Assembly (NCBI GenBank): GCA_000708835.1
Contig: DF237322.1
Location: 1 to 64,000 of the forward strand
Direction of reading: 5' to 3'
Origin: Klebsormidium nitens
Taxonomy: Eukaryota; Streptophyta; Klebsormidiophyceae; Klebsormidiales; Klebsormidiaceae
DNA length: 64,000 nucleotides
Shown: piece by piece, positions 37,047 through 49,098 of the stretch
How positions within the stretch are numbered: the first letter of the stretch is position 1
Layout: every line of letters starts with the position of its first letter
Translations under genes and position numbers: made by a program
Notes under the pieces: model-generated
The model's database searches: none
What the model saw: the letters and a program-made list of their open reading frames with translations, nothing else
What the model was told of the DNA's origin: nothing

Positions 37047-38469
37047 TCAGTGTACTTGCAAAGCCGCCAGCTTTGCGAGCAGCGCCTGCTCCCGCTCTTG
37101 CATCTTCTTTTCTAGCTGCCCTCTCAGCTCGGGCAGCTGCTGCTCCAGAGCCAGGCGCACCTTTTCGGTCACCTCATCTGGGATAGCCGCGCGGTACGCT
37201 GCCTCGATCTCCTCTTGCCGTGCCCTTTCATCTGCCGCCTGCTTCTCAGCCTGTATTCAAGGTTGCATCCTAAATAAGTTCGTTTATGCTGGAAGGCAAT
37301 CAGTCAGCCGTTGACAGAAGAAGGCCATGCATGACTGATAGTACAGCACCACGAAGTGTGAGCAAAGTGTGCTCCTACTAATTCGAAGCTCAACTCTGTT
37401 GATTGCGGTATGGATATACCATGACCAACGGGCTGGACGTGTTCCAAAAACGACAAAAAACTGTTCGAACGTGTTCAGGCTCCAAACTTCGGTTTCTTCA
37501 AAAATGACACCACGCCACTCTTTGAAGGCAGAGTTTCTGGTTCTGACTCACCCGCAGCTGATTTTCTCTTTCTTCTGCTTCTTTCCTTGCCTCCTCTAGC
37601 TTGAGGTCCCATTCAACCTGGGACATGGCCTCAGCCAGAGGCTGCAACAAGGGTGCTTCCTCCAGGCCATCATCGAGCAAGCTCGTGCAAGCGATTGTCA
37701 GCGTGCATCGTTGAGTGAAGGCATATTGGTATAACCTGAAGGGAGAAAAGCAATTGCCAGCACCTTAGAGGCCATCTGAAAGTGTTGCCACCCGCCCTTC
37801 ATCGACATGGGGGCAAGACTTTGCAAAGGACCAGGAGGGCTCGTAGAGCATCCACAAACGTCACAGCAATTGGAGTCCAAGTTTTGGAAAAGTCGGCTGG
37901 CCCCAGAACTGCGCTTGCTCTACCCCAAGACAAAACAAACCAGTAGCAGCCGTTCATGAAAGCCGCTGCTCCTTTAGACACACACATTGACAAGCAGAAC
38001 GTCTTTTGCAGCATGTTCACCAGTACCAGCTGCATCATCAACAGCTAGGGCCCGATCCTTCATCTCACTTGTAGTGCTTAAAGTAGGTCCTGATGACGTG
38101 CTCGGTCAGCAGCTTCACGTGCTCCAGAGGAAGAATGCCTGCACTGAACGGTGGCCGCTGCACGCTGTAGCCCAGGAGCAGGGACTTGAAGTACGCAAAA
38201 CTTCGCTCGGGTGTCAAGCGCTCGAGCACAGATCGTTCATGAGTGGCCTTGACAATCTTCAGCACTGCCGAGGTTTGAGAAGGTTCCAGGCCAGCTTGCG
38301 TACAGAACTGAAAAAGGTGAAGGAGAAGATCAAGTGCGATGCTTTCTGTGCTCCCTGATCCCGTCTTCTCGTCAAACCCTAAAATGGAGGCCAGGCACCT
38401 CCTCCTGTCGGACAGCGAAGAATATTGAGCCACCTCTACGACTTGCTTACCCTCCATTTGCGGCAACAT
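37047..38469 (-). CDS. CFAP119: Cilia/flagella-associated protein 119 (CCDC189 family)
   Basis: Axonemal protein conserved in flagellated eukaryotes; I recall the Chlamydomonas homologue FAP119 as a central-apparatus protein. Three exons (38469-38069, 37735-37552, 37250-37047) join to 262 aa. The conserved core spans exon 1: GLEPSQTSAVLKIVKATHE, the block RSFAYFKSLLLGYSVQRPPFS, and HVKLLTEHVIRTYFKHY, completed across the intron by KLYQYAFT, a hallmark string of the family. The C-terminal third is a charged coiled coil (EEARKEAEERENQLR, QLEKKMQEREQAL). The ATG at 38469 is the first ATG in frame; a closely following one at 38457 is also possible. Its presence implies the organism makes motile cells. 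It is divergent with GOS1, 740 bp away. Confidence 0.87.
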
Positions 38470-39209
38470 TAACAACTGCAACGCTCTTAGCTCGCTCTTA
38501 GCAAGCGTACAGTGGACGAAGCAATAGCTATGATAGATTTGAAAAGGCCATGAAAAAATGAATGTTCATCACTAGCTAGCTGGGAGTCTGGGCAGTTTGC
38601 GCTGTGCGGGAGGCTGGAGCGAACGCGTTTGGCTGCGCACTTGTGCACTGTAACCGCCCGGGCCCTGCGGCGTATACTGGCTCGTTTTTGGGGAGCACAT
38701 TAGGCATGGGGACAGTCTCCGGTCGGTTAAGTCCCGCAGCTTTTGCGTGCTGGAATGCCCGGTAGGACAAAACTGGCCTGTTGCTTGTGGACAAGGCCCC
38801 TCAAGGCCCCTCGAGCAGGCCCCTAGCTGCGCCGCCGCAAGGCCACATGATGCATCAGTCATGCAGATGCCAGGTCTAGCGGCGCTAGGTCCTAGATCAT
38901 GCAGGCAATGATGCATCCCCCGATCCCCTATCTCGGTCTTTCTCATAGTCAGATGGTCGTCCTCAACTCGACGCTAGCTACAGTAGACCCCCTCATCAGC
39001 TTGCTGTACCTATTCAAGGGGTCTGGTGAAAGGTCGTGAGACGACCGGGCTGGAATTTTGCTGTCGCTCCGTCCCCTCCGGCAGATTTGTTAACCGCACG
39101 GCTGCATGTTTGTGTGGTTGTTTGACTTGTCCAAGGATCCTCGGGACCCTGCGTCGACTTCCGTTCTGGATCAGCAGCATTGTCAATCCGGGGATTGGAA
39201 TAACTGCCT
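38470..39209. promoter_or_regulatory. Divergent promoter region, CFAP119 / GOS1
   Basis: 740 bp between two start codons; no other gene seen. It should hold both promoters. Confidence 0.4.
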
Positions 39210-41153
39210 ATGGAAGGAGAAAGGATGGGGACATGGGAAGATCTGAGGAGAGAGGTCAGCCACCAAACGTAACCCTGACTATTACGCAAGCTGCATATCG
39301 AAGTTGCGCCCAAAGATCTGAGAATTTTTTTGCTGTTGTCAGGTTGGCAGTTTCAGATATCCCACAAGTTTCACCTAGCATACCCGCCAGAATTATCTAG
39401 TCTGCATCAATCTCTGTATTGCGAGCTGAAGACAGTTCAAAGGGGCAAAGGCCACTGTGTTTTCAAATGCGGAACAGGTTGCTGATTCTGCTCACTGTCC
39501 GGGCGTGTTCAGCTTGCTTTCACATGGTCATTATTTGTTGCAGGCGCGAAAGGTTGAGCACAGCTTGGACATGAAGCTGGCCGCCTACGCAAAAGCTGCT
39601 GATGATGGGTCAGCTACCAAGGTAGGCCCATCATCAGAGTCCTCTCAGACTTCTGAGCAACATCTCTGCAAAGCTTCATATGTCCTAAGTTGTTTTGACA
39701 ACTTGTGATCTTGTGGAAACTCTCGGCTTGGCAACAACCACTGCAAAGCAAGTGATGGTGTTCGAAGGTCACGCCTCCACCGTCTGCAGCTGCTCGAGAT
39801 TGAGCACCTCCTTCAGCAACTTGGCGATATCAACAGAGCCTTGGTCAACATCCAATCAAGGACAGACACACATGCTCACGCCCTGGCAAGGCATCACAGT
39901 ATCCTTGAGGATTTCACCAGGGTGAGAGACAGCTCGCATTCCCACCATGGTCCAACATTGATGGCTGCACCATTGACCATAGCTGTTGGGTCATACCCAG
40001 TGCATTAGATGCCGCTTAGGTGGTCTGTTGCACTGACGTCCTTGAGCAGCCTAAAACATAAGAGGCACTTTGAGTTAGGAGACTGACTTGAGGTCAGAAT
40101 CCATTCTGAGGGCCCGGACCAATACAATCATCCTGCGTTCCTTTAAGAGGTGGTGATGGTAAGATCCTCAGTCGTCCTCAGACTTGCTTGATTAAGCATC
40201 TCGTCATTGGCAGTCAGTGCTTGAGAAGTGTCTGTAACAGCAGTCTGCACAGACAATTGCAAGAAGGGTCGCACACGCCCATGCTCGCTCAATTGTCACG
40301 CATTATCACCTGTGTCTTACATATGTGGCAGGAGTTCAGGCGCATCCAGAGTAGCGTGACCACCAGCCGCGAGCGTGCTGAGCTGGTGGGAGCCTTCCAC
40401 TCGGTGAGAGAGGAGGACTTGGCCGGCTTGGGGCCCGCTTCGAGAGGGGCACAAGACTCGGCTCTCCTTCGAGAACATGGGGCAATCTATGGGAATGTTG
40501 CACAGGTGGGCCATTGAGGTGTAGCGGTCATCTCTCAAGCCCTCATACGTGCCATTCGTTCAGGTGAAGGGCGAACACAGATCCAAGTTGGGCTGCAGGC
40601 CTGATGCTTATAATCTCCATCGCTCAAAGACCAGACCTCAAAAGGAGCGGAGCATGCCATCTTTAAGGGTTTGTGAAGGCTGCAAGCAATTGTTTCTGTG
40701 GAGTCGGCCAATGTTGGGATTTTAGTCTGATCTGCTTTTCCTTTCCGCTTACAAGATTGACGAAGTCTTGGGACAAGCCCAAGAAACCTCCAACGCACTG
40801 TCGGCTCAAAGGGCGTTATTTTTGGGCATCAGCGGAAAGGTCAACAACCTTGGGGCCCATACCTTCCCTGCGGTAAGATCTCAACGAAATGCTTCATGAA
40901 GAGAAGTTTCAGTCTCTACTACAATGCATTCTCTAAAACCTTTCCGAACCAGAATGATTCAGATTCTGCATTTTTCCTCTCTGCAGTAAGTGTTCCAGTG
41001 AACTTGCGACAACGTGCATTGACTTTTGCTCTCTTGCAGGTCAATAAACTGATATCGGACATCCGGAAAAGGAAGTCGAAGGACACGCTCATCCTGTCCA
41101 CTACGATATCAATATGTACTCTACTAATCATCCTCTACTGGCTTTCAAAATGA
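39210..41153 (+). CDS. GOS1: Golgi Qb-SNARE GOS1/GOSR1 (GS28)
   Basis: Tail-anchored SNARE for ER-Golgi and intra-Golgi vesicle fusion. Six exons (39210-39254, 39544-39621, 39790-39921, 40332-40505, 40756-40872, 41040-41153), all phase 0 and all multiples of three, join to 219 aa. Family blocks in order are: WEDLRREARKVEHSLDMKLAAYAK at the N-terminus (across exons 1-2), RHHSILEDFTREFRRIQSS (across exons 3-4), the SNARE motif VLGQAQETSNALSAQRALF with the zero-layer Gln, and GISGKVNNLG. A basic KRKSKDTLIL leads into the membrane anchor ISICTLLIILYWLSK at the very end, nearly as in plant GOS11/GOS12. The ATG at 39210 gives MEGERMGTWEDL, a normal family start. Confidence 0.95.
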
Positions 41154-42219
41154 GCAAGACTTGCGGTTAGGGTGTTGAATCAACATATTGGTGTTTATCA
41201 TTAATGTCGTAACTCGTCGTTCAATGTAGAGCTAGGATAGCAACTGTCCATTATACTGCAAGTGTGAGTGAGCCTATACAGCTTATCATATCTGGTTTCC
41301 TGAGGTCGGGACGATCGACATGTATATGTAGGTGGAAAACCCGAGCTTCTGAAAGCATATGTGTCATTGACATATATACTGCATCCGGATAAATTTCAAC
41401 GCCCCCGAGATAATATGCTGAATTGAGTGCATGGCACCGGCCCTGGCTACCACGAGCACCATGGTTCCGATATATAACAAGTAACATCTAGAATTAGATC
41501 AGAGCTCAGTGCAGAAATTCCTTTAAAACACCATAAAATATGTAGTAGAAGCATAAGTACAGCTAGCCGGTGCATGCAACCATGTGCAGATGCAGCCGGC
41601 GGCAGTGATATTGCTGATCAACCGAACTGATGCCTATGCAGGAATGTGACCGTAGGACGGCCGTCCATGCTAGGCAAGTAGAAGCTCCCTCGCGATCTGC
41701 TGTTCTCAGTTGAGTGCAGCAGCACACATGGCTTGTCTAACACCGGCTCGGGAATTAGGAGAACTTGGCACTTCCGCGAACGAGGTGAAAGGCAATTTCT
41801 CCTTTATTTACGCCCTTAATAAACATCAGAGCAATCAGACGTGCCCTTCAGCACTAGTCTGCCGACCTTCAAAATACTGACAACATGTCCTCCTCTACAA
41901 GCAATCCACAAAGCCACTGTTGCCAGCTAGGAGTCTGTCAAGACGCATGTTCCATCCGCTTTTAATGTACACATGTAATCTGCAACACTGCTCGCGAAGC
42001 AACAACTTTGCCAAAGACCTTAATATGCAGTCTGTGGACGCCCGGTAGCAAACCAAAAGAGCCCACACCACCTGCGAGCACGCAAGGCTTTGCAGAATGA
42101 GACGGGTCGCTATCCTCGCCTCAGTAATTTTCACGCCACGCCCTTGAATCTGTACACCCCATTGAGAGACAAGACTCCGCCAAGCGACCCATCTTTGCTG
42201 GGTGCCCCCGCCGCGCGCG
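41154..42219. other. Convergent spacer, no gene seen
   Basis: Between the 3' ends of GOS1 (+) and HD-Zip III (-). No coding exon recognised. Confidence 0.5.
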
Positions 42220-45200
42220 TTATTGGTAGTGCAGCAGCGACCAGTTCTGGTACATGATGGCCACGCACAGCATGTTCCCGGTGTCGTCCAGCACCTTCCA
42301 CATCAGCGCCTTCTCGTACCCCACCGACTGCCCTTTGCACGACAGAGTGACCCCTGGCGGCAAGTATGCATACCCCTGCAACCAAAGCAGGCAGAAACGA
42401 ATCACACCGTGTTCTTTCAAGATGAAGTCAGGAAAAACTTTGCTGCGAGCCCGGCCTACCTAGTACGGAACAGCGATTCGCAAACAAACTCTTGACGAGA
42501 GCAAGGGCGGTGCGCGCTGCGTCGGCTGACCTGCTGCAGGACTTGTGAAGAAGCGGCGTAGACGACCTTGCGGCCGTCCTCGTCCATGGACTTGTTCCAG
42601 TCGACGCCCGCCAGCTCGTGGATGGACGTCCCCAAAATGTCCAGCCCCGCCTTGTTGGCAAAGGTGTACTCGGGGCTCGCCTGCACCAACCTCGCCCCTG
42701 TCAGTCATTTCCCCCCCGGCGGAACCAGTCCGGCCTCAGAGCAGCGACTGAGGCAGCATATGCCTCTGCCTGGCAGCTTTTGGGAGGAACTCGGCATTGC
42801 TTCACCCGGTACATCAAAGCGGCATCTGGCATGTCTCTAGTTCAGAATACTTGTAGACAGCCTCGTGCGCGCCAACTTGACGAGTTCTTCCTGGGGCGCC
42901 GCGCGGTGCGTACCTTGACCACCCAGCACAGGATGGCCGCCGGGTGCAGCCAGAAGGCCTTGAAGACGGCCTCGGAGGAGGGGTCCTTGTCGTCGCACAG
43001 GTCGCCGCCCATGTGCAGCTGGTAGCTCGACACCACGCGCTTCGCCAGCAGCAGCGCGTCCGGGCTCGCAGGCGGGCTGCGCGGACTCGGGGCCAGCGCC
43101 TGCGCACACCCCAGCAGCACCACCACGCTCAGGCGCTGCTCACCACGAGGGAGCGAGGCAGCCAAACACACAGCAGGAGGGAAAGGGGGCACTCGGGACT
43201 GGGGACCATGCATGGGCCACAAGCTTCTCGACAGACCCCCGGTGATGGGCTATGCCCCATGATCCGACGGAATCTTTGCGTACTTGCTCAACAAGCTGCT
43301 ACTCAATCCAGCGGCTGGGAGTTTTGCAGCATGGGAGTTGGGGGCAGTCACCTTGATGCACGTGGGCGCGAGCGCCATGGCGACCCGCTGCACGCTGCCG
43401 ACCACGCTGCGCACGTACTGGCGCGCCACCGCCGCCACCGCCTCCTCCGAGTGCGGCTCGTACGCAAACTGGAACGCGATGCTCAGCACGGACTTCCAGC
43501 ACTGCGTCACGTCGTCGCCGCTGCCCACCGGGTCGATCGCGTGCGCATCCAGGCTGTTCTGGCCGGCACGCCCGCCGCGCAGGCCGTCCGCCTTCTGCAA
43601 CAGCACGGCAGCCCGGCAAAATCAACATTTGCGGGCAACATGGGTCCACACCGCGGAACAAAAGTGGCAGAGGCTCAGCGTGGGACCTGAAGCCAAAGAA
43701 GAGCGCCAACGACGGCCTCAATCTGCCCGAGACACGTCGTGTGCTTCCGGAAGAGCACAACATGGTGCGCACATGGCAGCCAAGGAGGGAGAGTTGCCAA
43801 GGGACACGGCCTCGTCTGCTGTGCATTGCAGGCGGGAAACGCATTTGCTGGACGGGATGCGCGTTGGCCTCACCAGTTCTTCGGTGTCCACGGGGATGAC
43901 CCGGAAGCCGGAAGGGAGGAGGGGCACATCCGCGGCCGCTGCCGCGGCGTCGACGGGTGCAAAGACGAGCTGGGCGGCGGCGGCGGAGTGGACGTCGGGG
44001 CAGGTGCAGAGCTGCAGGAGGAATGTGTCGCCGTCCTTGGAGTACGAGTTGCGGCCCTCCAGCTTGACCAGCTCCAAAAACTCCTGGTCGTCCATGGCCA
44101 CCGCCAGCGGGATGTCGCTCGGGAGCAGGCCCGCCTCGCCCGCCTTGCGCTGCCGCCGCAGCGTGCCCTGGATGGCGGCCGCCGTGGACGCGTCAATGTC
44201 GGGGTCGGCCCACTCGGCGCGGTGGTCGTGCATGAAGCGCACCAGCGTGGCGGGGGGCACGATCTGCAGCAGCATGCTTGCGCGCGCGCATAGCACGCCC
44301 CCGCTGCCGGCGCCGGCGTCCTTGGCACTGTTGGCGCGCGCCATCACGCTGACGTCGTCCATGCCGTCGCTGGGCAGGCTGACCCACTGCTCGTCCGCAA
44401 ATGCGTTCACCGCCTCGTTGAAGCCCCTGCGTGCGAGAGGACGAGGTCAGTGCACTCCCCCTGTCAACTCTCTCTGCAATGGATCACGTCCTTCTAGGGA
44501 CCCATGTTGCTGGAGCGTACAAGTCCCCTGCCTGGGTTGTCTCGAAGTTCCTCAGAGCGTTGGATATGCGGCTTGAGTTTGACAAATACGATGGAGCTTG
44601 GATACCTTCAATCCAGCCACAAAACAAAGAACTTGTCAACCCCTTGAACGTGCAAAGGTTCTTGACGTGCAAACTAAGCGTTCAGAGCACATTGCAGTGT
44701 CTACCAGTTGGAGAAACAAATGCAAAAGAATCATCTTCCAGTTAAGCGCGGAGCTCGTGGCTGGCCTACCTCGCTAGGCGCTCGGTGATGACGCGCCAGG
44801 CGGCGGGCTGGTGCGTGGTGCCGGTATCGGAGTCGGGCCCTTCCTCCATGGCGACCCGCTTGAGGAAGCGCAGGGAGGAGAGCGTGTCGTGGTGGGCCAG
44901 CACCGCGCTCGACGAGTACAGCGGCTTCAGCACGTCCAGCACGCTCCACGGCTGCACCGCATAGGACCAGGAGAGTGAGCGGCGCAACCAGACCCGAGGA
45001 CCAGCGTGGAGATCACAGTGCCAGCTTCAACAAGTATCGTCTTGTCGACTGTCTGTCCAGTGCTCGGCGGTCTTTCTGAGCATAAGAAACGGCTGTTCCA
45101 ATATTTTTCTATATTCCACGTAAGGATTCAGGGCGGCACCAGCAGTGCTGGCCTGCGGCAGGGTGGCACGTGGAAGCGCACCTCGAGGTCTAGGTGGTCC

Positions 45201-48200
45201 ACTGCAATCAGGATGCAGCCGCCGCCGTCGCATGGCCGCAGCAGGAACCCCCCGGAGAACACCTCGCCGCGCACAAAAGCAGGGGCGGCAGGCACACTGG
45301 CCTCAGTACTGGCCAGTGACCGCTCGCAAATCTGCACACATGAGGAGAGGGGCTGAGCAAAGACGCCCGAAACGGCACCCTGGAAGCGATGAGAGCCCTG
45401 AGGCGCCGAGCCTTGCAGCAAAGCTCTCCATGTCGGTTGCTGCTGGCACCACACTCAGCCAGCGCACAGATGGTCCACACAAGAAAGACCCCGTGCAAAG
45501 GATAAGAGGGGGGAATAAGCGACTGACCACAATGGCCCCATCATCCAAGACAGTGGTGTAGCGCACGGTGCAGAAGTCGCGCGGGGGTGCGAGGGTGGTT
45601 GGTGCGTACATCTGCACGCAGCGGGGGAGGCACTGAGCAGTAGCCATGCAGCGCAGGCCAGGGCAAGCTGGAGTCGCAGAAAAAGCACCGGGACGCCGGC
45701 CATGGACCAGCTTTGCAGGCCGAACGGCGGCCTTTTTGGGGCAGTAGCTAGCACAGCGCTAGGGCTTCTGGGCGACGCTCAAGGAAGCAGGGTGCTGGTG
45801 TTTGACAAACTCCTCCAACGCAGCACGTCTATCGCACACTGACAGGCAGGAGGCCTTGCCGGATGCTGCCCTACCTGCGTGTAGAGCAGGTCCACACGGC
45901 CGGCCCCCGCGGCAGTGAAGCCCCCCAGCACCTCGCATCGTCGGCAACCCCGCAGCCAGGCCGCCTTGTCCTTGAGCAACTCAGCCGCCTGCCAGAAGCA
46001 GCACGCACTCAGCAACCCAGCGCTAACTCGTTCCGACAAGTGCACTGCGCTTCACAGCGCTCCCGAAACAGAAGGAGTAAGACCCACCCAAGCGGTTCTG
46101 ACAGAACTGGAGGAGGGAGAACATGGACTCCCGAGCCAATGTAAGGGACCCCCTCTCTAAGTATCACCCCCTAAGATCAACAATCTGGGTTGATTGGATC
46201 CACTGATTGACCATCGATCGAAGGGGTTGAACAGCAAGGGGGTCCCTGGGGAGTCCGCGGCAGTCCCAGTTCTCCTTCCCTTTCTTTCAGATAGCAGAGC
46301 GTGTTGCGTGCTCACCTTTGAGGCTGGCAGAGAGACCAGTCCGCAGACGCGTGCGGCCACCCCGCGGGGCCCCTGCGCGATAGACGTGATCCCCAGGCTC
46401 TCTGCCCCCGACTTGAGCAGCGGCAGCTGCGTCCACTCCACAGCCGTCCCCGTCGCCTTGGCCAGAAACTCTTGGCACGCTTCCTGGGCGGACTGCAGCA
46501 GCCTGCATCCGCGGGCACAGGCAAAATCGTCACAACCCGCAGGGCCGACGGGCCACGGCACCCTTGTTCGGGGCAGCTGGGTTCAAGGCAACATGGGGGG
46601 TTTCCACCACCACTTCACCCTGCCACAGAGGGGAATGTGCCGTGTAGTTTGGCGGGGAGCCAAATCTTGCTTGTGCTTGTGCTTGTTGCGAACGCCAGCA
46701 GCTGAGGGTACCAACAACCACTACCGGCTGTGCATCTTTGCTTGTCCCAAAACGAGCTTGACCTTCTCTCACCGGTCCACCGTCTAAAGCGGGTAACGAG
46801 ATTTGCTTGTCGATCTTACCAGCAACACCGCACGATTACCTTCCCAAGATGCATACCCTGAGATTTAAATGTCAAGTTTAACAAGAAATCGCGCTACCAG
46901 CAGACAACCCGGCTGGCGCCGGGCCCATCTTGCCAAGATTACCGGGACTGTGTTTAGGCGGGCGCTCACCCTGCGGTGTTGGAGGGAGTGCGCGTGGCAG
47001 CAACGGGTGCTAAGCCGGGCTTGATGTGCGCCAGCCCGAGCGTTAGCAGGGAGCCCTTGGCAGCGGCGTCCCCCTCCCCGTTGATGGTGGTCCCTGCGGA
47101 GTCGTCGGTGGGCAGGCTGAGCGAGGCGGACTGCTCGAGCGCTGCGTCGGTGAGCTTGCGGATCTGGTCGGGGAGCGCGTCCTCGTTGGGGCCCGCCAGC
47201 ACCAGGCTCAGGTTGGGCGCCGGGGCTCCCTGCACCACGCAGCACACGCCTCACGCACAGGAGCAGCAAACTGGAGGCTGAAAGCAGGCCGCGAGATGAA
47301 GCACTTGGGTAACTTTTAAAGAAACATACCAGGAGCTGCTCGACTAGAGGGTAGGCGGAGGAGAGACAAGAAAAAGCGGACCGTCTGCAGTCAAAATCCT
47401 TTGAATGGCCCAAACCAACCTAGTCGAAGGCAGACCCCCCGGACGACTGCCCTGATATACCTTTGAGCACTGCAGGGGTGGCAGAGTGGCAGGGGGTCTC
47501 ACATTCTCGAGCTTGGGCAGGGCCTGGTTCATGGACTCGAGGCGGAGCTTGAGGAAGCGGTTCTCGGAGGAGAGCTGCAGCGCCTGCTTGGTGAGGCGGT
47601 CGTTCTCCTCCAGCAGCAGCTTGTTGAGCGCCGTCAGCTTGGCATTCACGCCCACCAGGCGGGAGCTCTCCTTGCGCTGCTTCTCTCGGCATCTGTATTC
47701 AAGCCAAGGGAACGCTTCACACAGCAGAACAAGGTCTGGGGCTGCAACCCGACCACGTGCAAACCGCACAGGCTGTGCAAACGACTTTTTGTTGTCGCTT
47801 GGCTCAGGGCACCCAGTGGCACACCAACCAAGCTCCACCCCCACTTGCGAAGGGTGGGAAAGTCCGCAATGTTGTAGGTCTTGTCATGCTTTACTAGAAG
47901 AGCTCTGAAAGGCCAGCATTTCAAAGGTGGAGCAAGGTCACAAGCTGACAATGTCTTTCAGGATTTCAGCGAGCTGCGCTGGAACAAATAGGGTTTTGCA
48001 CTCCGGTGCAATATCCAAGACTGCAATGCTACATTGCACATGCTTGCAGACCTGCCTGAAGCAAAAGCAACAGGTGATCGAGGGGCCGCACACCCGTTGC
48101 AAAGTGCCTCTGCAAAGATCATTCTGCTGCTTTGTGTGCTACACAACTGCAAGCGGCACCCATCGCTGCACAATCTCATCAGCGAGCTTGTCACACTCTG

Positions 48201-48661
48201 CACAACGGCTGCTCATCTGAAAAGTTGACTATTTCTTGCAGAACGAGGCGATGCACTGAACCAAACGATCAACCAACTCTCTGTCCAACAAAGGCATGCA
48301 ACAGCCTTCACGTCCACTTGTGTTTTGTAAGATCCCAGTGATTGCAGCCCACCAACCCTTGAGGCTGCCTTAACAAAAATGCTGACAAAAAAGATTCGAC
48401 CCAAAACTCAGGATGCATGTGCATGGTAAGCTGGCAAAAAGCTGTGGCAGGATCCACGCAGACTTACCTTCTGTTTTGAAACCAGACTTTGATAGACTTG
48501 ACATCGATGCCGGAAAGGGCAGGATAATCCTTGACCAGGGCCGCCCGCTTGGCAGCACTTGGCTTAGGGCACTCATTATACTCCTTCTCAAGGATTCGTA
48601 ACTGCTCGCTGCTGTACTTGACATATCGGCCCCCTCCACCGGTCTCCTCGCTGCCCCCCAT
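42220..48661 (-). CDS. C3HDZ: Class III HD-Zip transcription factor
   Basis: DNA-binding regulator of the family that controls polarity and meristems in land plants. Thirteen exons (48661-48468, 47692-47503, 47229-46970, 46502-46316, 45988-45875, 45611-45528, 45331-45182, 44951-44770, 44426-43874, 43594-43352, 43099-42914, 42680-42531, 42375-42220) join to 882 aa; land-plant members are about 840. Domains: homeodomain 12-70 with IKVWFQNRRCREKQRKE; leucine zipper about 70-128 with LTALNKLLLEENDRLTKQ; START about 216-430 with EFLAKATGTAVEW, MYAPTTLAPPRDF and FLLRPCDGGG; HD-SAD about 450-640; MEKHLA about 740-882 with ASPEYTFANKAGLDIL and EKALMWKVLDD. The START codons where land plants carry the miR165/166 target encode LPLLKSGAES rather than GMKPGPDS. 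The ATG at 48661 lies 11 codons before the homeodomain. Confidence 0.97.
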
Positions 48662-48816
48662 GCTTGCGACAGAGGTAGGACCGTTATCCTCTCATACTCT
48701 GCCAGGAATGTCCCATTATCACTGTCAGCTGCTTTTCCCTGATTATCAAACCAGAGCACTGGCAGCAATCTAACAGCTTTCAACACAGCTGCCCGACCTC
48801 ACTCCCTTAACCCAAC

Positions 48817-49098
48817 TTATCCTTGCAACCATACAATTTTCATAGCACGCTGCGGCTCAATCTCGCTGTCATCCAACCGCTCCCGCCATCCTGGCTTGAG
48901 CAGATGTGAGACGGTTGCCTCCGACCATGGAGCTTTTGCATTGCCATAGACGTTCCAAAATCCGCCGTCAAATGATGCCCTGGCAATCGGCAACCTTTCT
49001 GCATTTCCTCCACATGCCAGACTGAAGCGCAGGTGCTGTGGCGGCTCGCCCTGGCCAGGCTGCATCAGAAGACTCCAGCAGCCAGCTAGGTAGATCAT
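48817..49098 (-). CDS. Hypothetical 93-aa ORF upstream of HD-Zip III
   Basis: ATG-initiated intronless ORF 155 bp upstream of, and on the same strand as, the HD-Zip III start. The product is mixed in composition, with an initial hydrophobic stretch (MIYLAGCWSLLM) and a charged C-terminus (GWRERLDDSEIEPQRAMKI). I recognise no family. It could be a separate small gene, an upstream ORF in the HD-Zip III leader, or chance. Confidence 0.25.
   Translation of the reverse strand: MIYLAGCWSLLMQPGQGEPPQHLRFSLACGGNAERLPIARASFDGGFWNVYGNAKAPWSEATVSHLLKPGWRERLDDSEIEPQRAMKIVWLQG

Noticed and set aside
43284-44576. 430-codon plus-strand open frame
   Set aside because: Antisense shadow of HD-Zip III exons; GC-rich third positions keep the opposite strand open and the protein has no family features.
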